A DNA stretch of 13,389 nucleotides from positions 8,971 through 22,359 of the forward strand of contig DGWC01000077.1 in the NCBI GenBank assembly GCA_002395135.1. Reading direction: 5' to 3'. The notes under the pieces were generated by a model. It was given only the letters and a program-made list of their open reading frames with translations, did no database searches and was not told the origin of the DNA. The translations under genes and the position numbers were made by a program. This stretch comes from Prevotella sp. UBA4268. GTDB lineage: Bacteria > Bacteroidota > Bacteroidia > Bacteroidales > Bacteroidaceae. Each line of letters starts with the position of its first letter. Within the stretch, counting starts at the first letter, position 1. Positions 7,266-13,389 of this stretch are shown here, one piece after another.

Positions 7266-8577
7266 ATTCCTTGTAGGTGCTGAGTTTTTTCAGATAGTAT
7301 TCCCTGAAGTCGTTCCAGCGATAATAGGGAGCCATGTCTGAGGGGAGGGGTAGTGTGGCTTCGTTCTCGTTGAGGAGCACTTTGAAGATAACATCGCCGC
7401 CCAATTGCTTGCGATAGAAAATAAACTGGATGTTGGCACCCATAGGGAATACTTTATAGTTCACCCAACCACGTCCTACGAGTTGTTCCAGATCATCCAC
7501 CTGCTGGTCAAAGTTGTTCAGACCCAGCAGACAGGTAAGTGGCATCACCATGGTTTCATGGCCGAAGCGCAAGGTGGCACCTGGTCTCTCCAACTGGATG
7601 CAACTGTCGGCTTGCTGAATGATGTTCCTCAGCAGATTGCGCTGTGAGAAAGGTTGTGTGCCACCGTTGTATTTGCTGTTGCCATAGCCCAGATACCAGT
7701 TGGCATTGCTCTGTTTCCACAGTTCATATAATTCGTCGTTGGTGAAAATGTCGTACAGGGTGATTTGTTTGCGCAGTTCCGTGCTCTGCAAGTTGCTGGC
7801 CAATTTAAATAAAAGGTGGCCTAAACGGTTGCCGTCGATTACATATTTAAAATAATGAGCATCGTTGAAGAGTGAACCGAGCAGTCTGTTATAGTTCACG
7901 TGCCTCTGTGTGAACTCCTGATTCAATACGCGAGAATACTGGTTGCGCTTTTTGTCATAGAGTGCTTTATCCTGCAAGTTCATGAAATACATGTCGTGTT
8001 CGCTGGCATCGTGGGTGATTCTCAGTTTAGGATTCTTGATGAGCAACTGGTGCAATTCGTTCTCCATGGAGAGAATACAGCGGATAACGATGGTGCTCTT
8101 GGCATCTATGCATACATCGCCCTTGAATACTTCGGGGAAACGCTCATACATGCGGGCGGCAATCTGCTGATGCTGCTCGGCACCCAACTGTGTTAATTCG
8201 CCTTCACGTTTGCGCGACTCCTCGCGAATCATCTTCACGCGGCGGAGCACATCCTTGCCCAAATCAGTGAGTTTGCCTGCTTTCTCTGCATCAGCAAGCA
8301 TGCTCACCGTGTTGTCGTAGTCTTCAGTACCGATGAGATAGCGCGAACCGTGCCGTCCGTAATGACTGATATAGAAAGGTTTATATCCCTTGGGAGCCGC
8401 AGTGAGTGGTGCCGTTGGGGTGGGGTAGGCCAGATAGTTGCTTGCTGAGAAGCAGGGATTGTCTTTTATTTCCTGCCTGATGAGCGTTTCATAGTCGGCA
8501 CATTCCTTTTCTGTTTTCTGTGCGAATACATAACTGCTCATGCAAACGACGAACAGTGATAAGAACATTTTTTTCAT
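7264..8577 (-). CDS. Secreted histidine phosphatase, phytase/MINPP-like
   Basis: Predicted exported branch-2 histidine phosphatase, probably a phosphomonoesterase acting on inositol phosphates or other phosphate esters in the periplasm or at the surface. I place the start at 8577, giving 437 residues. It opens with a clean signal peptide MKKMFLSLFVVCMSSYVFA, cleaved before Q20. The longer in-frame start at 8685 would put 36 unsuitable residues before the signal peptide and swallow the promoter. The catalytic SHYGRHGSRY motif is at 71-80 (nucleophile H76, with R75 and R79). The region IRCILSMENELHQLL resembles the MINPP phosphate pocket. The proton-donor site reads FGHETMVMPL with H340/E341. 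Classical acid phosphatases have HD here and MINPP enzymes have HAE. Its promoter is at 8612-8643, and it diverges from the rpoN operon. Confidence 0.87.
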   Translation of the reverse strand: MKKMFLSLFVVCMSSYVFAQKTEKECADYETLIRQEIKDNPCFSASNYLAYPTPTAPLTAAPKGYKPFYISHYGRHGSRYLIGTEDYDNTVSMLADAEKAGKLTDLGKDVLRRVKMIREESRKREGELTQLGAEQHQQIAARMYERFPEVFKGDVCIDAKSTIVIRCILSMENELHQLLIKNPKLRITHDASEHDMYFMNLQDKALYDKKRNQYSRVLNQEFTQRHVNYNRLLGSLFNDAHYFKYVIDGNRLGHLLFKLASNLQSTELRKQITLYDIFTNDELYELWKQSNANWYLGYGNSKYNGGTQPFSQRNLLRNIIQQADSCIQLERPGATLRFGHETMVMPLTCLLGLNNFDQQVDDLEQLVGRGWVNYKVFPMGANIQFIFYRKQLGGDVIFKVLLNENEATLPLPSDMAPYYRWNDFREYYLKKLSTYKE

Positions 8578-8611
8578 GATAGAGATAGTTTTGTTAAACA
8601 GATTGATAGTG

Positions 8612-8643
8612 CAAAAATAAGAAGAAATCGATAAATAACCAAA
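8612..8643 (-). promoter_or_regulatory. Bacteroidetes-type promoter for the phosphatase gene
   Basis: On the - strand there is a -33 TTTG (complement of 8640-8643), a 20-base spacer, and a perfect -7 box TATTTTTG fitting TAnnTTTG (complement of 8612-8619). It lies 35 bases upstream of the ATG at 8577, which supports that start, because the longer frame starting at 8685 would run across it. Confidence 0.7.
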
Positions 8644-8714
8644 GCATCCTGCTGTTTTTATTTGTTTTTTGTGGCTAATAACCACGGCAATGCATATATT
8701 TTTTTGCTGAAACC

Positions 8715-8746
8715 TATTGAAAAATCAGAGAATTGTTGTATCTTTG
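8715..8746 (+). promoter_or_regulatory. Bacteroidetes-type promoter for the rpoN operon
   Basis: TATTG at 8715-8719 serves as the -33 element, followed by a 19-base spacer and the perfect -7 box TATCTTTG at 8739-8746. Transcription would begin around 8753, about 12 bases before the ATG at 8765. This excludes the TTG at 8717 as a start, since it lies inside the promoter. It is about 70 bases from the divergent phosphatase promoter. Confidence 0.72.
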
Positions 8747-8764
8747 TGGCAAACTTATGTGTTT

Positions 8765-9415
8765 ATGGCAAAGCATACATTATGGTCGGATGAATATTGG
8801 CTGCTGTTGATGCAGTTATATTTAAGGAAACCCGAGGGAGTGAAGCCCATCTATTCGCGCCAGATGGTGGATTTGGCACTTGAACTGCACATTCCGCCAA
8901 CATACCTTTATGAGCAGATGTTCAAACTCAGGCAACTGGACACGCCGCGCCTGCAACAGTTATGGGAGCGCTATGGAAATAATCCGAAGCGGCTGGCAAA
9001 GGGTGTGCGCATGCTTCGCCAGATGAAAGGATTCAACAACGCGGATGTTTTCTATCAGGGAGTGGAAACCATTGAGTCGTGGGAATTGGATTTCAAGCCG
9101 GTAATGGAGGGCAGCGAACTGACTCCCGTGATGCTCATCATGATATTAGACTTGTATTTCCGCCTTACTCCTAACACGATGGTGAGCAGTACACCTGAGA
9201 TACAGCAAATGGCAAAACTGCTGAAAATGAAAGCAAACGAGGTAGTGGAGGTGATGGATATCTATCAGTTGTGCGACCCTTATCTCAACCGCTCGGCCAT
9301 GATATTGAGCCCGCTGCTGGGTCCCTGTCAGCAGATATGGCAACGCTACGGCAATGATAATCCCGAAAAACTGGCTGCCTTTGCCGCTCAGTTGAGGGAG
9401 TATTTCAATAATTGA
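8765..9415 (+). CDS. Uncharacterised protein upstream of rpoN with an internal duplication
   Basis: I do not recognise a named family. The 216-residue, mostly helical and probably cytoplasmic protein has no signal peptide or membrane segment. Two halves resemble each other. The first (about 10-87) has LMQLYLRKPEG, then MVDLALELHIPPTYLYEQM, and ends LWERYGNNPKRLAKGVRML. The second (about 122-214) has MILDLYFRLTP, then MAKLLKMKANEVVEVMDIY, and ends IWQRYGNDNPEKLAAFAAQL. Each half looks like a small helical unit, the middle part resembling a helix-turn-helix, closed by the W-x-RYG-(N)NPxxLA motif. The start at 8765 is fixed by the promoter just upstream. Its TGA is followed after 2 bases by the rpoN ATG, so the two are tightly coupled. 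A role in regulating sigma-54 or in DNA binding is a guess from position only. Confidence 0.82.
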   Translation: MAKHTLWSDEYWLLLMQLYLRKPEGVKPIYSRQMVDLALELHIPPTYLYEQMFKLRQLDTPRLQQLWERYGNNPKRLAKGVRMLRQMKGFNNADVFYQGVETIESWELDFKPVMEGSELTPVMLIMILDLYFRLTPNTMVSSTPEIQQMAKLLKMKANEVVEVMDIYQLCDPYLNRSAMILSPLLGPCQQIWQRYGNDNPEKLAAFAAQLREYFNN

Positions 9416-9417
9416 CT

Positions 9418-10926
9418 ATGAAACAAGTACAGACACAGGAACAGAAACTGGTTCAGCAACAACGGCTCACGCAGCAGCAGATGCTGCAAATCAGACTATT
9501 GGAGATGCCGCTGGCCGAACTGGAGCAGAACGTAAGGACAGAACTCGATGATAATCCTGCCCTGGAAGTGCTGTCTCCTGATAATCCGGATTATGAAGCG
9601 ATGGACGCACAGAGTGACGATTTGTCGTCGGTAGACGATAGTATTCTCGAGGATGAGGCCGACATGGTGGCTCGTGAAGACAGGGAAGCGGCCCTCGACG
9701 ATATGCTGAACAACATGGGCAGCGATGACGAAATGCCCGAGCCTGTCATGAATCGTTTCATGGGAGGTGCCGATTATGAGGAAATCACCTATGGCGACCC
9801 CACCTCTTTCTATGACAAACTGAAAGAGCAGATGGGCGAGGAGAGCATCACCGACCACCAGAGAGATATCCTGGAATATTTGATTGGCTCGCTCGACAAC
9901 GACGGACTGCTGCGCAAATCGCTCGATACCATTTCCGACGAACTGGCCATCTATCACAACATGGATGCCTCAGAGGAGGAGATAGAGCAGGTGTTACACA
10001 TCTTGCAGCGGTTCGATCCGCCGGGCATCGGCGCTCGTTCTCTCCAGGAATGTCTGCTCATACAGATTGAAAGGCGGCCGCCTTCGGAAATACGTAACCT
10101 GCTGCACAGGGTGATTAGCGAGTGTTTCGATCAGTTCATGAACAGGCATTGGGACAAAATAGCCCAGCAACTGAAAGTGGACGAGGACATGGTGAGCCAT
10201 CTGCAGACAGAGATTCTGCGCCTGAACCCCAAGCCCGGTGCCTCCATGGGAGAGACCGAAGGGCGCAACGTGCAGCAAATCACTCCCGATTTCATAGTGG
10301 AAACCAACGACGACGGCTCGGTGAGTTTCTATATCAACAAGGGCAGGGTGCCCGATTTGTATGTTTCGCCCACATTCAACGACATGGTGAAGGAATATCA
10401 GAGCAACAAGACGGGCATGAACCGCCAGATGAAAGAGGCACTGGTATATGCCAAAGAAAAGGTTGACCGCGCCAAAAACTACATAGAAGCCGTGAAGCAG
10501 CGCCGCCATACACTCTACATCACCATGAAGACCATCATCGACCTGCAAATGAAATTCTTCCAGGAAGGCGATGAAAGCGACCTGCAACCCATGGTGTTGA
10601 AAGACGTGGCCGAGCGTACAGGCCTTGACATCAGCACCGTATCGAGGGTGTGCAACGTGAAATATGCCCAGACACGGTGGGGAACATTCCGCCTGCGCCA
10701 TTTCTTCAGCGAAGGAGTGAAGAACGAAAGCGGAGAGTCGCTGTCGAACCGCAAGTTGAAAATAGTGATGCAAGAGATTATCGACCATGAAGACAAGCGC
10801 CATCCGCTCAACGACGATGCCTTGTCGAAAGAGATGAAAAAGCACGGGATGCCCATCGCACGGCGCACCGTTTCTAAATATCGTGAACAGTTGGGAATAC
10901 CATCTGCAAGAATGAGAAAGCAATGA
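9418..10926 (+). CDS. rpoN: RNA polymerase sigma-54 factor
   Basis: Alternative sigma factor that directs RNA polymerase to -24/-12 promoters and needs an AAA+ enhancer-binding activator. The 502-residue protein has the full layout. The glutamine-rich activator-interacting region is residues 1-50 (KLVQQQRLTQQQMLQIRLLE). An acidic linker covers about 53-110, followed by the core-binding domain. The helix-turn-helix DNA-binding region is near 391-430 (VAERTGLDISTVSRVCN). The RpoN box ARRTVSKYRE is at 481-490 and reads the -24 element. The ATG at 9418 starts the normal MKQ...Q-rich N-terminus; a TTG six bases earlier overlaps the previous stop and is not needed. Its TGA overlaps the next ATG. 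No enhancer-binding protein gene is nearby. Confidence 0.97.
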   Translation: MKQVQTQEQKLVQQQRLTQQQMLQIRLLEMPLAELEQNVRTELDDNPALEVLSPDNPDYEAMDAQSDDLSSVDDSILEDEADMVAREDREAALDDMLNNMGSDDEMPEPVMNRFMGGADYEEITYGDPTSFYDKLKEQMGEESITDHQRDILEYLIGSLDNDGLLRKSLDTISDELAIYHNMDASEEEIEQVLHILQRFDPPGIGARSLQECLLIQIERRPPSEIRNLLHRVISECFDQFMNRHWDKIAQQLKVDEDMVSHLQTEILRLNPKPGASMGETEGRNVQQITPDFIVETNDDGSVSFYINKGRVPDLYVSPTFNDMVKEYQSNKTGMNRQMKEALVYAKEKVDRAKNYIEAVKQRRHTLYITMKTIIDLQMKFFQEGDESDLQPMVLKDVAERTGLDISTVSRVCNVKYAQTRWGTFRLRHFFSEGVKNESGESLSNRKLKIVMQEIIDHEDKRHPLNDDALSKEMKKHGMPIARRTVSKYREQLGIPSARMRKQ

Positions 10927-11540
10927 GAGAAAAAGACATTATCCTCACAGCCAAAGTGCTCAGTTCCATCTTTAATCCGTTCTACCTGCCTGTAGTGGGA
11001 CTGATTATCTTGTTTGTGTTCAGTTATCTCAGCCTGCTGCCTTTAGGATACAAAATACAGGTGCTGCTCATTGTCTACCTCTGCACGGTGCTGCTGCCCA
11101 CATTGCTCATTCGTCTTTACAGGCATTACCAGGGATGGTCGCTGCTGGAACTGGGCAGAAAAGAGCGGCGCATGGTGCCATACATCATCTCCATCATCTG
11201 CTATTACCTGTGCTATTTCATCATGAACCGTCTGCACATCCCTCATTTCATGAGCAGCATACTGCTGGCGGCACTGTTCATACAGGTGGTTTGCGCCATC
11301 ATAAACCTTTTCTGGAAGATAAGCACCCACACGGCCACCATCGGCGGCGTGGCGGGAGCCTTGCTGGCTTTTGCCAGTATGTTCATGTTCAACCCCGTAT
11401 GGTGGGTGTGCCTGGTGCTGCTCTTGGCCGGTTTGCTGGGCAGCAGCCGTATGATTTTGCGCCAGCACACATTGTCGCAGGTAGTGGCCGGTTTCCTTCT
11501 CGGCATCGTTCTGGCCTATATAGCGATACTGCGTTTTTAG
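10923..11540 (+). CDS. PAP2-like integral membrane protein
   Basis: Predicted inner-membrane protein related to the type 2 phosphatidic acid phosphatase (PAP2) superfamily, whose members remove phosphate from lipid phosphates such as undecaprenyl pyrophosphate. The 205 residues contain about six hydrophobic segments. Motif 1 is degraded (GRKERRMVPY). Motif 2 reads ISTHTATIGG with S134/H136. Motif 3 reads SRMILRQHTLSQ with R176 and the catalytic-position H182, but Q186 where the family usually has aspartate. Activity is therefore uncertain. Its ATG overlaps the rpoN stop codon (ATGA), implying translational coupling. No known link between sigma-54 and PAP2 proteins explains the pairing. Confidence 0.82.
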   Translation: MREKDIILTAKVLSSIFNPFYLPVVGLIILFVFSYLSLLPLGYKIQVLLIVYLCTVLLPTLLIRLYRHYQGWSLLELGRKERRMVPYIISIICYYLCYFIMNRLHIPHFMSSILLAALFIQVVCAIINLFWKISTHTATIGGVAGALLAFASMFMFNPVWWVCLVLLLAGLLGSSRMILRQHTLSQVVAGFLLGIVLAYIAILRF

Positions 11541-11619
11541 CATCTGCCGTTTCTTTCAGTCCTGCTTCAGTGATTTTTCACATACTATATAATAAAAAGA
11601 AAACAAATATAAAACAACA

Positions 11620-12135
11620 ATGAATATGACTCCGTTAGTAAGTATCATCATGGGCAGCACAAGCGATCTGCCCGTTATGGAAAAGGCCATGCAGTTTCTC
11701 AACGACATGAAGGTGCCCTTCGAAGTGAATGCCCTCTCAGCCCATCGCACTCCCGATGCCGTGGAGCAGTTTGCCAAGCAAGCCCGTCAGCGTGGCATCA
11801 AGGTGATTATTGCCGGTGCCGGCATGGCGGCAGCACTGCCAGGCGTGATTGCTGCCAGCACTTCACTGCCCGTCATCGGTGTCCCCATCAAGGGCAGCGT
11901 GCTCGATGGCGTGGATGCCCTCTATAGCATTCTGCAGATGCCGCCGGGCATTCCCGTGGCCACTGTGGCCATCAACGGTGCCATGAACGCCGCCATCCTG
12001 GCCTGCCAGATGATTGCGCTGGCCGACGAGCAGATGGCCCGTAAGATGGAAACCTATAAATCAGGTCTGGGAGCCAAGATAGAAAAGGCCAACCAGGCAC
12101 TGAAAGAAGTGGAGTATGAATTTAAAACCAACTGA
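11620..12135 (+). CDS. purE: N5-carboxyaminoimidazole ribonucleotide mutase
   Basis: Class I PurE, a cytoplasmic enzyme of purine biosynthesis that converts N5-CAIR to CAIR. The 171 residues are full length. The N-terminal phosphate-binding IIMGSTSDLPVM (residues 9-20, S13/S15/D16 region), the SAHRTPD loop with catalytic-type H42, the AGAGMAAALPGV segment near 66, and the GVPIKGS and LQMPPGIPVATVAIN stretches are all typical. Two ATGs are close together (11620 and 11626); either fits. The 79-base gap before it is A-rich and contains no clear promoter or terminator. It is followed after 4 bases by ispG. The partner purK is not in the window. Confidence 0.96.
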   Translation: MNMTPLVSIIMGSTSDLPVMEKAMQFLNDMKVPFEVNALSAHRTPDAVEQFAKQARQRGIKVIIAGAGMAAALPGVIAASTSLPVIGVPIKGSVLDGVDALYSILQMPPGIPVATVAINGAMNAAILACQMIALADEQMARKMETYKSGLGAKIEKANQALKEVEYEFKTN

Positions 12136-12139
12136 CAAA

Positions 12140-13389
12140 ATGAGCAATCCTTCTGACTATCAACGGCGGTTCACCACCGTGACACATGTGGGCAGCACAC
12201 CCATGGGCGGCGACAACCCCATCCGCATCCAGTCGATGACCACCACTAACACGATGGATACCGAGGCATGTATCCAACAGGCCATCCGCATTATCGAGGC
12301 TGGCGGCGAGTATGTGAGGCTCACCACTCAGGGAACGCGCGAGGCCGAGAACATGAAAAACATTCGCGACGGTCTGCGCCAGAGAGGCTATCTCACACCC
12401 CTTGTGGCCGATGTGCACTTCAATGCCAAGGTGGCCGACGTGGCAGCCCGCTGCTGTGAGAAGGTGAGAGTGAATCCCGGCAACTATGTAGACCCCGGTC
12501 GCACGTTCAAGCATCTGGAGTATACCGACGAGGAATATGCCGAAGAACTGAAGAAGATAGAGCGCCAGTTTGTGCCATTCCTCGACATCTGCAAGGCTAA
12601 CCATACAGCCGTGCGCATCGGTGTGAACCACGGCAGCCTCTCCGACCGCATCATGAGCCGCTACGGCGACACCCCCGAGGGCATAGTGGAGAGTTGCATG
12701 GAGTTTCTGCGCATCTGCCGCCGCCAGCAGTTCAACGATGTGGTGATCAGCATCAAGGCATCCAACACGGTGGTGATGGTGCAGTCGGTGCGCCTTTTGG
12801 TGAAAACCATGGACAGCGAAGACATGCACTATCCGCTCCATCTGGGCGTTACCGAGGCCGGCGAGGGCGAAGACGGGCGCATCAAGAGCGCCGTGGGCAT
12901 CGGAGCCCTGCTCACCGAGGGCATCGGCGATACCATCCGCGTGTCGCTGTCTGAAGAGCCCGAGGCCGAAATTCCCGTTGCCCGCCAACTGGTTGACTCC
13001 ATCGAGGCATGCGCCCAGTTGCGCCGAGAGGCCGAAGCGCGCATTGCCGACGACACCCTGACGCTGACCATCGCCGACACCCACTGGCCCTCGCTCCAAC
13101 TAAAGGCCGCCATGGCTGCCGGTGCGCCGCTCATCGACAAGCGCGCCCATCGTCTCATCATCCGCAACGACGCATTTCCTGCCGCGCAACTGCAGCAGTT
13201 GGCTGATGACATCCTACAGGCCGCCCGCATCAAATTCACCAAGACCGAATACATCTCCTGTCCTGGCTGCGGCCGCACACTCTACGACCTGCGCGCCACC
13301 ATTGCCCGCATCAAGGCCGCCACACAGGGCATGGCCGGACTGAAAATCGGCATCATGGGCTGCATTGTGAACGGTCCCGGCGAGATGGC
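12140..13389 (+). CDS. ispG: 4-hydroxy-3-methylbut-2-enyl diphosphate synthase (3' end outside window)
   Basis: Iron-sulfur enzyme of the MEP isoprenoid pathway that converts MEcPP to HMBPP. The frame is open from ATG 12140 to the window end (416 codons plus 2 bases). The TIM-barrel part shows IRIQSMTTTNTMDTEA, LVADVHFNAKVA, VRVNPGNYVDPGR, VRIGVNHGSLSDRI, ISIKASN and LHLGVTEAGEGEDGR. The cluster domain begins EYISCPGCGRTLYDL, with ligands C374 and C377, then GIMGCIVNGPGE with ligand C408 and catalytic-type E415. The wording of the flanking motifs matches the plant/Bacteroidetes long type, not the E. coli type. Only about 80 residues separate barrel and cluster domain, fewer than the large insert of plant enzymes. 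A start 4 bases after purE implies co-transcription. Confidence 0.96.
   Translation, partial: MSNPSDYQRRFTTVTHVGSTPMGGDNPIRIQSMTTTNTMDTEACIQQAIRIIEAGGEYVRLTTQGTREAENMKNIRDGLRQRGYLTPLVADVHFNAKVADVAARCCEKVRVNPGNYVDPGRTFKHLEYTDEEYAEELKKIERQFVPFLDICKANHTAVRIGVNHGSLSDRIMSRYGDTPEGIVESCMEFLRICRRQQFNDVVISIKASNTVVMVQSVRLLVKTMDSEDMHYPLHLGVTEAGEGEDGRIKSAVGIGALLTEGIGDTIRVSLSEEPEAEIPVARQLVDSIEACAQLRREAEARIADDTLTLTIADTHWPSLQLKAAMAAGAPLIDKRAHRLIIRNDAFPAAQLQQLADDILQAARIKFTKTEYISCPGCGRTLYDLRATIARIKAATQGMAGLKIGIMGCIVNGPGEM

Noticed and set aside
8578..8685. N-terminal extension of the phosphatase gene from the ATG at 8685
   Set aside because: It would place 36 residues before a normal signal peptide and run through the promoter boxes.
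9994..10923. 309-codon open frame on the - strand opposite rpoN
   Set aside because: It is antisense to the core-binding and DNA-binding regions of RpoN and has no domain of its own.
12122..13099. 325-codon open frame on the - strand opposite ispG
   Set aside because: It is fully antisense to conserved IspG motifs; its alanine-, glycine- and histidine-rich product is typical of a shadow of GC-rich coding DNA.

Overview
The window looks like chromosomal DNA from a Bacteroidales bacterium, most likely Prevotella or a close relative. The evidence is a PorZ-like protein, Bacteroidetes-type promoters (TTTG/TTG, a 19-20 bp spacer, then TAnnTTTG), A-rich rather than Shine-Dalgarno leaders, and a plant/Bacteroidetes-style IspG. 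All genes look intact. The first and last (leuS, ispG) are cut by the window edges. I see no phage, insertion sequence, CRISPR array, rRNA or tRNA.

Left arm (1-5345, all + strand, tightly packed): the 3' part of leuS, a YitT-family membrane protein, an RdgB/HAM1 NTP pyrophosphatase, a family 2 glycosyltransferase, and a secreted beta-propeller protein resembling PorZ of the type IX secretion system. Gaps are 64, 37, 17 and 7 bases, so the last genes are probably co-transcribed.

First intergenic region (5346-5824, between convergent genes): no gene is visible, but it is full of repeats. It holds a 157-base segment bounded by 14-bp inverted repeats, then a second segment of about 167 bases with imperfect terminal inverted repeats. 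Inside the second are three tandem 22-bp units and a perfect 24-bp inverted repeat. Another short repeat, again spaced 22 bases, lies against the nadA stop codon.

Middle: nadA (quinolinate synthase, - strand), a 446-base AT-rich non-coding region (6818-7263), and a secreted histidine phosphatase of the phytase/MINPP type (- strand). The non-coding region holds a same-strand cluster of DnaA-box-like 9-mers, nested AT-rich inverted repeats and a 9-bp tandem array. The G-versus-C balance on the + strand changes sign across it. I read it as a candidate chromosomal replication origin, the most interesting feature of the window.

Right arm (8765-13389, all + strand): a strong-looking promoter leads into an uncharacterised protein with an internal duplication, then rpoN (sigma-54), then a PAP2-like membrane protein whose start overlaps the rpoN stop. 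After a 79-base gap come purE and ispG, 4 bases apart. Two gene starts are better placed downstream of the longest possible frame (8765 and 9418 on the + strand), as is that of the phosphatase (8577 on the - strand).
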